DNA of 64,000 bases from Bacillota bacterium. GTDB taxonomy: Bacteria > Bacillota > Clostridia > Tissierellales > Gottschalkiaceae. The stretch lies in the NCBI GenBank assembly GCA_023420895.1, contig JAEZUY010000021.1, positions 72,554 through 136,553 of the forward strand. The letters run 5' to 3'. Positions 16,925 through 26,161 of this stretch are shown here, one piece after another (the stretch's first letter is position 1; each line of letters opens with the position of its first letter). The notes under the pieces were generated by a model. It saw nothing but the letters and a program-made list of their open reading frames with translations, was not told the DNA's origin and searched no databases. Made by a program: the position numbers and the translations under genes.

Positions 16925-18091
16925 TTATAGACTCAGTCTTCCGTCCTGGAGTCTCTTTATCTTTCTCTTAAGTTCAAGAACTGTAATGAGTCCATTCATC
17001 TGAACTACGCCTATTCCAGTGCTTTCTACGAGTTCATCTATGGTCTTCGGTCCATTCTCGAGCGAATCTATTATATCGTTCTCATCATTTCCGAGACTTC
17101 TGATTCTCTTATCCTTTTTTTCCTCTCTTTTTTTAATTTCCCTTAATTCAAGAATTTCTTCCATTATGTCTTCTATTCCTTCTACAAGTTTTGCTCCCTG
17201 CTTAATCATTCTGTTCGTTCCTCTGCTGGAACTGCTGTTTATATTTCCCGGAACTGCAAATACTTCTCTGCCCTGTTCGAGAGCGTGACCGCATGTTATA
17301 AGAGTTCCGCTTCTCTCTTCAGCTTCAATAACGAGAGTTCCGAGTGAAAGACCGCTTATTATTCTGTTCCTTTTAGGAAAATTGTAGGGAAATCCCTGAG
17401 TTCCTATTGGAAATTCAGATATAACAGCGCCGTTTCCTATTATCTTCCAGTAGAGATTCCTGTTGTGAGCAGGATATATCTTGTCCACTCCCGTTCCCAG
17501 AACTGCAATAGTCCTTGAATTTCTTCTGACAGCCGCCATATGAGCGTATGTATCTATCCCTGATGCCATTCCGCTCACTATGCATATGCCGTATCTTGCA
17601 AGCTCGTCAGCAAGCTTCTGAACAGCATATATGCCGTATGTGGAAGGCTTTCTGGGTCCTACGACAGCTATAGAGTTCTTATCATCGTACTTCAGATCTC
17701 CTTTATAATATAAAATTCTCGGCGGGTCGGGAATGTTTCTGAGGTTTTCAGGATAATCTCTGTCTTCTATCGAAACTACGTTTGCTCTATTTTTATTTAT
17801 ATCGTAAAGAATGTCTATGAGAAAATCTTCATTTCTGTTCATTATTATTTCTCTTTTAGATTTCTCGCTTATGGGAAGAGCATCTATATCAGAATTAGGA
17901 CATGTCCATATCTCTCTTATATCCTCAAAATGGTCTTCTAAAATCTGCATATATCTGTTATTCATCCCTCTTAAATTGTTCAGTACAAGCCAGATTTCTT
18001 TTTTCCCGATTTCTCCTATTTCTATATCTTCTCTTTCTATATTTTTAAAAATTGTCTTGTCTTCTAAATCTTTTAAATTAAATTCCTTCAT
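16925..18091 (-). CDS. dprA: DNA-processing protein DprA
   Basis: Loads RecA on incoming single-stranded DNA during natural transformation. 388 aa from ATG 18091, which has GGAGGG seven bases upstream and overlaps the comM stop by 14 bases; a longer frame to 18151 lies inside comM and is less likely. N-terminal helix-hairpin-like region, Rossmann fold with AVVGPRKPSTYG, GMASGIDTYAHMAA and GTGVDKIYPAHN, and a C-terminal winged helix (about 330-385). Coupled with comM, both being transformation-linked. Confidence 0.94.
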   Translation of the reverse strand: MKEFNLKDLEDKTIFKNIEREDIEIGEIGKKEIWLVLNNLRGMNNRYMQILEDHFEDIREIWTCPNSDIDALPISEKSKREIIMNRNEDFLIDILYDINKNRANVVSIEDRDYPENLRNIPDPPRILYYKGDLKYDDKNSIAVVGPRKPSTYGIYAVQKLADELARYGICIVSGMASGIDTYAHMAAVRRNSRTIAVLGTGVDKIYPAHNRNLYWKIIGNGAVISEFPIGTQGFPYNFPKRNRIISGLSLGTLVIEAEERSGTLITCGHALEQGREVFAVPGNINSSSSRGTNRMIKQGAKLVEGIEDIMEEILELREIKKREEKKDKRIRSLGNDENDIIDSLENGPKTIDELVESTGIGVVQMNGLITVLELKRKIKRLQDGRLSL

Positions 18092-19610
18092 TGTAATTCC
18101 CTCCTGATATTCTATTTCTGTACTGAACGGCTTCTGCAATATGAGCGGCATTTATATTTCTTTCTTCATTCATATCGGCAATAGTCCTCGAAAGCTTCAG
18201 TATATTGTTATAAGCTCTTGCGCTTAATCCGTAGCTGTCGAAAACCAGCTTTAAAAATTCTATGCTCTCATTATCTATACTGCAGTATCTTTTAACCTGT
18301 TCAGAGTTCATCTGGGAATTGAAGAATATATTTTCATCTTTAAATCTTTCCCTCTGTATATTATGTGTCCTTATTATTCTCTTTTTAATCACTTCAGAAG
18401 ATTCTTCTTCAGATTTTTCAATAATTTCTTCAAATTCCACTCTTTTCACATCTATCTGTATATCTATTCTGTCTAGAATAGGGGCGCTCAGCTTCTTTCT
18501 GTATCTCGCTAAGTCTCTGGGTGTGCATATGCATTCTCCTTCCGTCCCGAAATTCCCGCACGGACATGGATTCATTGTTGCAATAAGCATGAAATCTGAC
18601 GGATATTCTGCAGTGATATCGAGTCTTGAAACAGTTATCTTTCTGTCTTCAAGCGGCTGCCTCAGCGCCTCTATTACTTTTGAATCAAACTCCGGAAATT
18701 CATCCATGAAGAGGATTCCTCCATGCGCCAGAGAAATTTCTCCCGGCAAAGCGTTCCTTCCTCCGCCGCATACTGCCGCATAAGTTGAAGTGTGATGCGG
18801 AGATCTGAAAGGTCTTTCTGTGATGAACTCTCTTTTTCTGTTCTCTCCTTTTATACTGTGAATTTTAGTTATTTCAACGGCTTCATTAAAACTCAGGCTC
18901 GGAAGAATTCCGGATACGGCAGAAGCCATCATAGTTTTTCCCGAACCTGCAGGACCGTTTATTATTATATTGTGCATTCCTGAAGCGGCCAGCTCTACAG
19001 CTCTTTTTGCAGCATGCTGTCCCCTTATATTTTTAAAATCAGTTTTTCCTTTTTTCTCCTCAGCTTCAATTTTCACTTCGGTCTTATAAGGAACTATATC
19101 GAGTTTTCCGTTTAAAAACTTCACCGTATCTAAAAGACTCTTAACTGGATATATTTCAATATTTTTCAGAACTCCTGCTTCTTCTTTATTGCCTTCTGGA
19201 AGAATCAGCCTTTCTATCCCCATCTTTTCAAATTCTATTGCAAGAGGCAGCGCTCCGTCTATTTCCATAATCTCGCCGCTCAGAGAAAGCTCTCCTATAA
19301 AAGCTGTATTTTCAGTTTTCCCTTTTATAACTTCCGAAGATTTCAGAATTCCGGCTGCTATAGGCAGATCTAAATGAGCGCCTTCCTTTCTTATATTTGC
19401 AGGCGAAAGATTCGCGACTATTCTGCTTATAGGAAAATCAAAACCGCTGTTTTTAATTGCAGACTTCACCCTTTCTTTCGACTCTTTCACTGAAGCTCCC
19501 GCAAGACCGACTATGAAAAAATTCGGCATTCCTCTTGATATATCGGTCTCGACTTCCACATTTATGCCTTCAAGACCTGAAAGCACGGCCGTATTAATCT
19601 TAGAAATCAT
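18078..19610 (-). CDS. comM: YifB/ComM family Mg-chelatase-like AAA+ ATPase
   Basis: Hexameric helicase that extends branch migration when transforming DNA is integrated (known for ComM). 510 aa. N-terminal ribosomal-S5-like/Lon-C-like domain, then Walker A GPAGSGKT near 213, FRSPHHTSTYAA, Walker B-like GGILFMDEFPEF near 300, and a four-Cys-like NPCPCGNFG...CICTP insert. The C-terminal domain has SARAYNNILKLSRTIADM. Located directly before dprA, as in many Firmicutes. Confidence 0.94.
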   Translation of the reverse strand: MISKINTAVLSGLEGINVEVETDISRGMPNFFIVGLAGASVKESKERVKSAIKNSGFDFPISRIVANLSPANIRKEGAHLDLPIAAGILKSSEVIKGKTENTAFIGELSLSGEIMEIDGALPLAIEFEKMGIERLILPEGNKEEAGVLKNIEIYPVKSLLDTVKFLNGKLDIVPYKTEVKIEAEEKKGKTDFKNIRGQHAAKRAVELAASGMHNIIINGPAGSGKTMMASAVSGILPSLSFNEAVEITKIHSIKGENRKREFITERPFRSPHHTSTYAAVCGGGRNALPGEISLAHGGILFMDEFPEFDSKVIEALRQPLEDRKITVSRLDITAEYPSDFMLIATMNPCPCGNFGTEGECICTPRDLARYRKKLSAPILDRIDIQIDVKRVEFEEIIEKSEEESSEVIKKRIIRTHNIQRERFKDENIFFNSQMNSEQVKRYCSIDNESIEFLKLVFDSYGLSARAYNNILKLSRTIADMNEERNINAAHIAEAVQYRNRISGGNYNEGI

Positions 19611-19616
19611 TGAATC

Positions 19617-19974
19617 ACCTTTCTTTTCTGTATTTTATTTAATTTTTATCTGTATTTTGAAAATTAAAAATTGTTTTTAATATATTTTTAAATATTTTGC
19701 TGATTAGAATTTTAAATATATTTTTCTGATTAAATAGATAAATTTGTCTTTTACAGTTTTTATCTTTAAATTTTAAAAATGCTCCGAAGAGAAAAATGGC
19801 TATATTTTAAGATTTTCCTGATATTTTTAGATATTATTTAAGATATTTTATGAAAATTTGAATTTTTTCTGCATATGATTTTGAACTGATATTCTCATTT
19901 TTTTACTGAATATAGTTTAGTCCCTTATTAAATTGGTTATATATATTATATAAGATATCGAGGAGGTTGTCCAA
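19617..19974. other. Gene-free, very AT-rich stretch
   Basis: Divergent promoter region for comM (minus) and the DUF3787 gene (plus). Long A/T runs with repeated TTTTAAATAT-like words; no hairpin with a T-tract and no coding frame that I can support. Confidence 0.5.
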
Positions 19975-20166
19975 ATGTCAGACAAAGATAAAAAAGATAA
20001 AAAAGTTGAAGAAGTGAAAAAAGATCCTGAAAAACTTCAAAAAGAAGATCAGAGCACTGCAGCATGGGCAGACACTAAATGCACTACTGAAGATGCAAAT
20101 GTGTCAATTCCAAGTGATGAAGCTGTAGAAGCGGCTCAAGAATGGATAAACGAAAATAAAAGATAA
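19975..20166 (+). CDS. DUF3787 family small protein (possible spore surface protein)
   Basis: 63 aa. Lys/Asp-rich N terminus, then QSTAAWADTK and VSIPSDEAVEAAQEWINENKR, the conserved pattern of DUF3787 small proteins known from Clostridia (typically TAAWA..., IPSDEAV..AKEWVDENxK). Members are associated with spores in Clostridioides difficile, as I recall; function is not established. Strong GGAGGTTG site, single gene between a long AT-rich leader region and a terminator, against the direction of its neighbours. One Cys, no membrane segment. Confidence 0.75.
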   Translation: MSDKDKKDKKVEEVKKDPEKLQKEDQSTAAWADTKCTTEDANVSIPSDEAVEAAQEWINENKR

Positions 20167-20227
20167 TTAATTTGGAATAATTTTAATTGAAATAATTTTA
20201 AACTAAATTAAAAAATTGAATATTTTC

Positions 20228-20260
20228 AAAAGATACCCTTATTTTAAGGGTATCTTTTTT
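20228..20260. terminator. Bidirectional terminator
   Basis: AAAGATACCCTTA-tttta... hairpin with GATACCCTT pairing AAGGGTATC, followed by six T on the plus strand and A-runs upstream. It ends the DUF3787 gene and probably the ylxM-to-ppi operon coming from the right. Confidence 0.88.
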
Positions 20261-20302
20261 ATTTTAGGTATATTTTAGTTTATTCTCTGAATATATAACT
20301 GA

Positions 20303-20821
20303 CTACATTTTTTCTACTTCGCCGTAGTCTTCTCCAAATGTGTCTACTGTCATTTTCTTGATTTTCTGATCTTCAAAAGGTCTGTCCATGTAGTCTCTAG
20401 GTGCTGAAACTATTTCATCTGCAGCTTCCATTCCTTCTGTAACTCTTCCGAATGCCGCATACTGTCCGTCAAGATGAGGCGCAGTTTCAGTCATTATGAA
20501 AAACTGTGATCCTCCTGAGTTAGGATCCATAGCTCTTGCCATAGAAAGAACTCCTCTTTCATGAAGTATTTTATTCTCGAATCCGTTTCCTGTGAATTCT
20601 CCGAATATTGAATATCCAGGTCCGCCAACTCCTGTTCCTTCCGGACATCCTCCCTGAATCATGAATCCAGGTATTACTCTGTGGAATATAAGTCCGTCAT
20701 AGAATCCGCTGTTTATAAGCGATATAAAGTTTCTAACTGTATTTGGAGCTATATCAGGATAAAGTTCAGCTTTCATAACTTTTCCATTTTCAAGCTCTAT
20801 TGTAACTATAGGATTTTGCAT
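20303..20821 (-). CDS. Cyclophilin-type peptidyl-prolyl cis-trans isomerase
   Basis: Cytosolic PPIase (no signal sequence), 172 aa from ATG 20821 with GAGGAGG nearby; a frame to 20845 is open but its extra codons lie before the ribosome binding site. Typical cyclophilin motifs: FHRVIPGFMIQGG, GTGVGGPGY, SMARAMDPNSGGSQFFIM and LDGQYAAFGRV. Last gene of the long minus operon, 13 bases after yraN. Confidence 0.95.
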   Translation of the reverse strand: MQNPIVTIELENGKVMKAELYPDIAPNTVRNFISLINSGFYDGLIFHRVIPGFMIQGGCPEGTGVGGPGYSIFGEFTGNGFENKILHERGVLSMARAMDPNSGGSQFFIMTETAPHLDGQYAAFGRVTEGMEAADEIVSAPRDYMDRPFEDQKIKKMTVDTFGEDYGEVEKM

Positions 20822-20834
20822 AGTTTTTCCTCCT

Positions 20835-21191
20835 CTAAAAAGCATTCTCTATATGATTTATTTTAAAATAACCATTTTGTTCTACAATTTCTATTATATC
20901 AAATCTCGGCTGTTTATCCGATGATGTTTTAAAACTATAAAAATATTCTGCAGTTTTTCTTATTTTCATAATTTTTTTAATATCTACAGAGTCTGCTGGT
21001 CTTGAACTGTAGTATCGGCTTCTCGTCTTGACTTCTGTAAATACCAGATATTCCCCGTCTTCAGATATTATATCTATCTCTCCGGATCTTATCTGGAAGT
21101 TTCTTGAAACGATTTTATGCCCTTTTTCCAAAAGATACTCGGCAGCCTTTTCTTCACCCAGACTTCCGAGTTCTTTTCTTTTAAAGCTCAC
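20835..21191 (-). CDS. YraN/UPF0102 endonuclease-like protein
   Basis: 118 aa, PD-(D/E)xK-like fold. LGSLGEEKAAEYLLEKGH at the N terminus, then RSGEIDIISEDGEYLVFTEVK at about 35-55, carrying the E-x-D...E-x-K nuclease-like residues. Function of the family is not settled. GTG start overlaps the deaD TAG by one base, indicating coupled translation. Genomic place next to rnhB and rbgA is the family norm in Firmicutes. Confidence 0.92.
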   Translation of the reverse strand: MSFKRKELGSLGEEKAAEYLLEKGHKIVSRNFQIRSGEIDIISEDGEYLVFTEVKTRSRYYSSRPADSVDIKKIMKIRKTAEYFYSFKTSSDKQPRFDIIEIVEQNGYFKINHIENAF

Positions 21192-22816
21192 TAGTCTCTG
21201 TCGTTCGCTTTCTCTACACTTACAGTTCTTCCCTGGAACTTCTTCCTGTTCAGACCTTTTTTCAGTCTGTCGAAATCTCTCTTGTCTACATAGAAGAATG
21301 AGAATTTATCCATTATAACTATATCGTTTATGGAGTTTCCGCCTACTCCAGATTTCTCTCTTATGAAGTTCAGAAGCTTTCTGACACTGAGTCCGTCTTT
21401 CTTTCCTATATTCATGAAGACTCTTCTGCCTTTTCTGTTTCTGCCTCTTCCGCCTCTTTCTCTTCTTCCTGATCTTTCTCTTCCTCTTCTGTCTGTAGCT
21501 TCTTCAAGTTTGTCTTTCTTAACTCCGTAGCTGACTTCGCTCTTGTACTTCTCTTTAAGCATAGATGCTATTATCTCTACTGGATCTATCTCTTCAGCAA
21601 GTTCTCTCGCCATAGCCATAAATGCTTGATTGTCGTCTTCCTCAACTTCTTTCGAAACATCATCCATTATTTTTCTGCTCTTGGCTTCAAATATGTCGGT
21701 TATAGTCGGTATAGGTTTTTTCTCTATCTCGCATTTAAGTTCTCTTTTTATTTCTTTCAGCTTTCCTTTTTCTCTAGGAGTGAGTATCGTAAATGCTTCT
21801 CCTAATCTGTTAGCTCTTCCTGTTCTTCCGATTCTGTGAACGTAAGACTCTGTTTCAAAAGGAAGACCGTAGTTTATAACGTGAGAAACATGCGAAACGT
21901 CTATTCCTCTGGCTGCAACGTCTGTTGCTATCAGTATCTTTATATTTCCTTTTCTGAAATTCTCAAGCGTTCTCATTCTGAAGTGCTGAGTCATGTCTCC
22001 GTGCATTCCTTCTGCACTGTACTTTCTTCCCTGAAGTTTTGCGACCAGGTCGTCAACTTCTTTTTTAGTATTGCAGAATATTATAGTGTATTCCGGCGAA
22101 TACAGATCTAAAACTCTTAAAAGAGTCTCTACTCTGTTTTCCGGCTTAGTATAGAAATAGAACTGAGTAACATTCGATGTAGTAACCGATTTCTTTGCAA
22201 TCTTTATATGTTCAAGTTCCTCTTTCATATAGTTCTTAGCCAGTTTCTTTATTCTGTCCGGCATAGTTGCTGAAAACAGAAGTGTCTGTCTGTTTTCTCC
22301 AGATTCTTTTATTATCTTCTCTATATCGTCTATGAATCCCATATTCAGCATTTCATCAGCTTCATCCAGAACGAAGAATTCTATATCGTTCAGTTTGAGA
22401 ACTTTCCTGTTCATAAGGTCTAAAACTCTTCCCGGAGTTCCAACTACAATATCTGTTCCGGATTTTATCTGTCTTATCTGATTCTCTATAGAACTTCCTC
22501 CGAATACAGGTGTTATCTTGATATCCTTGAATTTAGCAAGTCTGTTTATTTCGTCATTTACCTGAAGAGCAAGTTCTCTTGTAGGAGTTAAAACTATAGC
22601 TTTAACCTTTCCTCTTTCTCTCTTCATCATGCTCAGTATAGGCGCTCCGAAAGCCAGTGTTTTTCCTGTTCCTGTCTGTGCCTGTCCTATCATGTCTTTT
22701 CCGTCTAAAAGCACAGGTATCGCTTCATTCTGTATTTCAGACGGCTCGCTGAATCCCATCTTTTCTATCGCTTTAAGCACCTGTTCGTCTAATCCTAGTT
22801 CTCTAAATTTTTCCAA
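21191..22816 (-). CDS. deaD: DEAD-box ATP-dependent RNA helicase
   Basis: 541 aa, CsdA/DeaD/DbpA type, assisting RNA decay and ribosome assembly. Motifs: Q-motif, AQTGTGKT at 46-53, PTRELALQ, VLDEADEML, FSATMP, ARGIDV and HRIGRTGR. An Arg/Gly-rich linker near 450-470 precedes a DbpA-type RNA-binding domain at the C terminus (NSINDIVIMDKFSFFYV). TTG start at 22816 with AGGAGG seven bases upstream. An insertion of this gene between rnhB and yraN is unusual relative to the common order. Confidence 0.94.
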   Translation of the reverse strand: MEKFRELGLDEQVLKAIEKMGFSEPSEIQNEAIPVLLDGKDMIGQAQTGTGKTLAFGAPILSMMKRERGKVKAIVLTPTRELALQVNDEINRLAKFKDIKITPVFGGSSIENQIRQIKSGTDIVVGTPGRVLDLMNRKVLKLNDIEFFVLDEADEMLNMGFIDDIEKIIKESGENRQTLLFSATMPDRIKKLAKNYMKEELEHIKIAKKSVTTSNVTQFYFYTKPENRVETLLRVLDLYSPEYTIIFCNTKKEVDDLVAKLQGRKYSAEGMHGDMTQHFRMRTLENFRKGNIKILIATDVAARGIDVSHVSHVINYGLPFETESYVHRIGRTGRANRLGEAFTILTPREKGKLKEIKRELKCEIEKKPIPTITDIFEAKSRKIMDDVSKEVEEDDNQAFMAMARELAEEIDPVEIIASMLKEKYKSEVSYGVKKDKLEEATDRRGRERSGRRERGGRGRNRKGRRVFMNIGKKDGLSVRKLLNFIREKSGVGGNSINDIVIMDKFSFFYVDKRDFDRLKKGLNRKKFQGRTVSVEKANDRD

Positions 22817-22842
22817 AATTAATCCTCCTGTAATAACGCAAA

Positions 22843-23463
22843 CTACTTTATTATGTTCTTAAGGAAGGATCGTCTGTGAATCTCGCATGGTCCGTATTTC
22901 ACTATATTTTCTCTGTGTTCCTTTGTACCGTAACCTTTGTGTTTCTTAAAGTTGTATTCCGGAAACGACTCTTCCCATTCATTTCTGCAGAGTCTGTCTC
23001 TGTAGACCTTGGCCACTATAGATGCGGCAGCTATACCGTAACAGCTGGCATCTCCTTTTATGATGGCTTTTTCAGGTATTCCGACATTAATACTTTCTGC
23101 GTCTATAAGTATAAAGTCCGGCTTTACCGTCTCTCCCTGCTTGTTTTTCATATTCGTAACAGCTATCTTCATAGCTAATAAAGTTGCCTGACGTATGTTA
23201 ATATCGTCTATCTGCTGAGCCGGGATTCTTCCTATTCCCACAGCTTCAGCCTCTTCCATAATTATTTCATAAAGTTTTTCTCTTTTTTTCTCGGAAATTT
23301 TCTTTGAATCCTTAATGCCTTCTATTTCTGAATCTATAGGCATTATAACGGCAGCGGCCACAACATCTCCTGCAAGACAGCCTCTTCCGACTTCGTCTAT
23401 GCAGGCTATTTTTTCATAGCCCTGCTCTCTGAGTTTTCTCTCTTCTTCTCTCATAGTATTCAT
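22843..23463 (-). CDS. rnhB: Ribonuclease HII
   Basis: Removes ribonucleotides and RNA primers from DNA. 206 aa from ATG 23463; a GTG at 23472 is also in frame but GGTG is better spaced for the ATG. Catalytic residues in IDEVGRGCLAGDVV (Asp, Glu), IKDSKKIS (Asp near the middle) and DAESINV. C-terminal helix with NIIK. Sits after rbgA, 27 bases before deaD. Confidence 0.95.
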   Translation of the reverse strand: MNTMREEERKLREQGYEKIACIDEVGRGCLAGDVVAAAVIMPIDSEIEGIKDSKKISEKKREKLYEIIMEEAEAVGIGRIPAQQIDDINIRQATLLAMKIAVTNMKNKQGETVKPDFILIDAESINVGIPEKAIIKGDASCYGIAAASIVAKVYRDRLCRNEWEESFPEYNFKKHKGYGTKEHRENIVKYGPCEIHRRSFLKNIIK

Positions 23464-23490
23464 TTTATTCACCGCTTTTCTTCTATAATA

Positions 23491-24336
23491 TTATATAGTG
23501 TCGAGTGTTATTTTTCCGAGAATTCCTTTTCTGAATTCATCGAGAACAGTATTTGCAGTTCTCGTATAGTCTATCTCTCTATTTTTCATGACAAAACCTC
23601 TTTTTTGAGCAATTCTGTCCATTATTTCAAGACCTGAATCTTCTTCATTTATTTCTATTCCGTATCTGTCTTCGAGTATTTCCCTGTCTATCGAATTCAG
23701 TTTCTCAATAAGTCTCAGTCCCAGAGTTTCAATATCCAGAATTTCATCTTTTATAGCTCCGGTGAATGCAAGATTCATCGCAACTTCCTGATCTTCGAAT
23801 TTAGGCCATAGAATTCCCGGAGTGTCTAAAAGCTCTATATTCCCTTTAAGCTTTATCCACTGTTTTCCTTTAGTGACACCCGGTCTGTTTCCAGTCTGAG
23901 CGCCTTTTCTCCCTGCAAGAGTGTTTATAAGTGTCGATTTTCCAACATTCGGTATTCCGACTATCATCGCTCTTACGGCCGCATTCTTTATGCCTCTTTC
24001 TTTCTGCTGTTTTATTCTGTCTTCAAGAATATTATTAACTTCTTTAATAACTCTGTTTGTAGTTTTAGGATCCTGTGAATTGATGAATAGAACTTTTTTT
24101 CCTTCCTGTCTGAAATGTTCTCTGAAAGCTTCATTCGCTTTCTCATTGCTCAAGTCTGATTTGTTCATTAAAACCAGTTTCGGCTTGTCATTTATTATCT
24201 TATCTATATCCGGATTTTTACTGCTTACAGGTATTCTGGCATCGAGAAGCTCAATCACTATATCTATAAGCTTTAAATTTTCTCTAAGGAGATCTTTCGT
24301 CTTTTTCATATGTCCCGGATACCAGTTAATATTCAT
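23491..24336 (-). CDS. rbgA: Ribosome biogenesis GTPase RbgA (YlqF)
   Basis: Circularly permuted GTPase for late 50S assembly. 281 aa from ATG 24336 (AGGAG eight bases upstream); an in-frame extension to 24393 overlaps the hairpin after rplS and is unlikely. Order of motifs shows the permutation: G4 LMNKSDL, then G1 GIPNVGKST, then G3 DTPGILWP. N-terminal INWYPGHMKKT is the family hallmark. It follows rplS, matching its role in ribosome assembly. Confidence 0.96.
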   Translation of the reverse strand: MNINWYPGHMKKTKDLLRENLKLIDIVIELLDARIPVSSKNPDIDKIINDKPKLVLMNKSDLSNEKANEAFREHFRQEGKKVLFINSQDPKTTNRVIKEVNNILEDRIKQQKERGIKNAAVRAMIVGIPNVGKSTLINTLAGRKGAQTGNRPGVTKGKQWIKLKGNIELLDTPGILWPKFEDQEVAMNLAFTGAIKDEILDIETLGLRLIEKLNSIDREILEDRYGIEINEEDSGLEIMDRIAQKRGFVMKNREIDYTRTANTVLDEFRKGILGKITLDTI

Positions 24337-24377
24337 AAAGCACTCTCCTTTCTTCAAATTTCCTTCTATATAAATAT

Positions 24378-24400
24378 AGGGACTGTGATGCACAGTCCCT
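24378..24400 (-). terminator. Hairpin after rplS (weak terminator)
   Basis: AGGGACTGTG-atg-CACAGTCCCT, a perfect 10-bp stem 11 bases after the rplS stop. On the minus strand it is followed by the T-poor TATATTTATATAG, so partial termination or transcript end protection is more likely than a full stop. Confidence 0.6.
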
Positions 24401-24410
24401 AATTAATAGA

Positions 24411-24749
24411 TTAGATTCTTTCTTTAACTTTAGCTGCTTTACCAGTTCTTTTTCTGATGTAAGTAAGTCTAGCTCTTCTAACTTTACCTTTTCTTGTAAC
24501 TTCAAGCTTTTCTATTTTAGGTGAGTGTAGTGAGAAAGTTCTTTCAACTCCAACTCCAGAAGCTATTCTTCTAACTGTGAATGTGCTTCTTACTCCTTCA
24601 CCTTGTATTTTAAGAACAGTACCTTCGAATATCTGTATTCTTTCTCTAGTACCTTCTTTAATTCTGTAGTGAACTTTTACAGTATCTCCTACGTTGAAAT
24701 CTGCTTGTTCTTTAAGTTGTTCTTGTTCTAACATTTTTATTATATCCAT
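24411..24749 (-). CDS. rplS: 50S ribosomal protein L19
   Basis: 112 aa, family standard. [20 protein letters not shown] and [13 protein letters not shown] are the conserved segments. Although downstream of trmD, it has its own strong promoter and a leader of about 68 bases (separate entries), which would allow more L19 than TrmD, as known in other bacteria. AAGGAGG precedes the ATG. Confidence 0.97.
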   Translation of the reverse strand: MDIIKMLEQEQLKEQADFNVGDTVKVHYRIKEGTRERIQIFEGTVLKIQGEGVRSTFTVRRIASGVGVERTFSLHSPKIEKLEVTRKGKVRRARLTYIRKRTGKAAKVKERI

Positions 24750-24817
24750 GGTTATTTTTCCTCCTTATCCTAGCCGTTCATGTAATAACCTAAATACAGA
24801 GGAACGTCCGTCTTGCC
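24750..24817 (-). promoter_or_regulatory. rplS 5' leader, candidate L19 leader element
   Basis: The expected transcript begins with AAGGCAAGACGGACGTTCC and ends with GGCTAGGATAAGGAGG. CGTTC in the 5' part can pair with GAACG 25 bases on, and CCTC can pair toward the AGGAGG, so the ribosome binding site may be sequestered. Firmicutes have a described L19 leader in this position; I match it from memory of placement and style, not by alignment. Confidence 0.5.
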
Positions 24818-24823
24818 TTTGAT

Positions 24824-24852
24824 ATTATAACATTATTAAAATTATAAAGCAA
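24824..24852 (-). promoter_or_regulatory. Promoter of rplS
   Basis: Minus strand: -35 TTGCTT (24852-24847), 17-base spacer, -10 TATAAT (24829-24824), in the gap after trmD. Confidence 0.65.
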
Positions 24853-24878
24853 GATAATTTTCAATATATTTATTCCTT

Positions 24879-25616
24879 TTATTTCTTCGTTTTTTCTTCT
24901 TCTATTATCTCTTTCAGAATCTTTTCTTCACTCTTTGAAAACTCTCTGTTTTCAAGCAAATCAGGTCTGTTTAAATAAGTCTTTCTGAGAGATTCCTTTA
25001 TTCTCCACTCGTCTATCAGTTTATGGTTTCCTGAAAGAAGAACTTCAGGAACTTCAAGGCCTTTATACTCTCTCGGTCTGGTGTATTGAGGATATTCTAA
25101 AAGTCCGTCATAATGCGACTCTATTTTAAAAGAATCTTCATCGCTTAAAACACCTGGAAGAAGTCTTATGACTGCATCTGCTATCACCATTGCTCCGAGC
25201 TCTCCGCCTGTAAGCACATAGTCTCCTATTGAAACTTCATCATCTATGCAGAGTTCCACAGCTCTTTCATCCAGACCTTCATAGTGGCCGCATACCAGAA
25301 TCAGATGTTTTTCTTTACTCAGTTCATTCGCCATTTCCTGGCTGAAAACTTTTCCTTTCGGACTGAGATAGATGACTCTTGAGTCGTCAGTCTTTCTGCT
25401 CATAACGGCTTCGTAAACAGGCTCAGCTTTCATAAGCATCCCTTTTCCTCCGCCGTATGTGTAGTCGTCCACTTTATTGTGCTTGTTGTTCGAAAAATCC
25501 CTGATATCCGTATATTCTATATCGACTATTCCGTTTTCAACAGCATTTCCTATAATGCTTGACCCTAAAGTTTCATAGAACATTTGCGGGAATAGAGTCA
25601 TTATATCTATCTTCAT
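24879..25616 (-). CDS. trmD: tRNA (guanine-37-N1)-methyltransferase
   Basis: Methylates G37 of tRNAs with SAM, preventing frameshifts. 245 aa; SPOUT trefoil-knot region with LVCGHYEGLDERA and IGDYVLTGGELGAM near 108-140, and N-terminal MKIDIMTLFPQMF. Its start overlaps the rimM stop by four bases. C terminus is Glu/Lys-rich. Confidence 0.97.
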   Translation of the reverse strand: MKIDIMTLFPQMFYETLGSSIIGNAVENGIVDIEYTDIRDFSNNKHNKVDDYTYGGGKGMLMKAEPVYEAVMSRKTDDSRVIYLSPKGKVFSQEMANELSKEKHLILVCGHYEGLDERAVELCIDDEVSIGDYVLTGGELGAMVIADAVIRLLPGVLSDEDSFKIESHYDGLLEYPQYTRPREYKGLEVPEVLLSGNHKLIDEWRIKESLRKTYLNRPDLLENREFSKSEEKILKEIIEEEKTKK

Positions 25617-26107
25617 TCAAGCATCCCCTCTATTGGATCTATTACCATTCTCTTCTCTTTTATATTTATCTCTTTTACAAATTCTGTCACTGCAGGCACT
25701 AGACTTTCGCTGTCTCCGTGTCTTATAAGATAGAGATCGTTTCTTCCTGACTGAATTACATCTTTAACTCTTCCTATTTCATTTCCCTCAGTATCGAATA
25801 CGTCAAGACCTATTATTTCAAAAAGAAAATATGCATCGTCATCGATTATCGCATCTTCTCTGTCTATCCACAAAAATCTTCCTATGAGTTTTTCAGCATC
25901 TCTCACGCTGTCTATATCCTTAAACTTAATTATGACCTGATTTTTAATGTAGCTTACTTTTTCTATTTCCATGAGCTCTTTATCCATTCCGACAAAAACT
26001 TCATCAAGGTCATCGAATCTTCTTATATCATCTGTAAGCGGAATGGCTTTAAGCTCGCCTTTTACTCCGTGTATGCTTGATATCTTTCCAACTTGTATAT
26101 ATTCCAT
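25613..26107 (-). CDS. rimM: Ribosome maturation factor RimM
   Basis: 16S rRNA processing factor that binds S19. 164 aa. N-terminal barrel with IQVGKISSIHGVKGELKA, C-terminal PRC-barrel with IGLDVFDTEGNEIGRVKDV and LYLIRHG, and a conserved ending IDPIEGMLE. Overlaps trmD by four bases. Confidence 0.95.
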   Translation of the reverse strand: MEYIQVGKISSIHGVKGELKAIPLTDDIRRFDDLDEVFVGMDKELMEIEKVSYIKNQVIIKFKDIDSVRDAEKLIGRFLWIDREDAIIDDDAYFLFEIIGLDVFDTEGNEIGRVKDVIQSGRNDLYLIRHGDSESLVPAVTEFVKEINIKEKRMVIDPIEGMLE

Positions 26108-26133
26108 CGAATCACCTTTTTTAATAATTAAAA

Positions 26134-26157
26134 TAGGGATTAGCTAGCTAATCCCTA
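26134..26157 (-). terminator. Hairpin after khpA
   Basis: TAGGGATTAGCT-AGCTAATCCCTA perfect 24-base palindrome four bases after the khpA stop; minus-strand continuation is TTTTAATTATTAAAAA. Likely partial terminator inside the operon. Confidence 0.65.
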
Positions 26158-26161
26158 TAAT

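Noticed and set aside
18262..18783. 173-aa plus-strand open frame
   Set aside because: Antisense to comM and low in coding character; comM motifs on the other strand are unambiguous.
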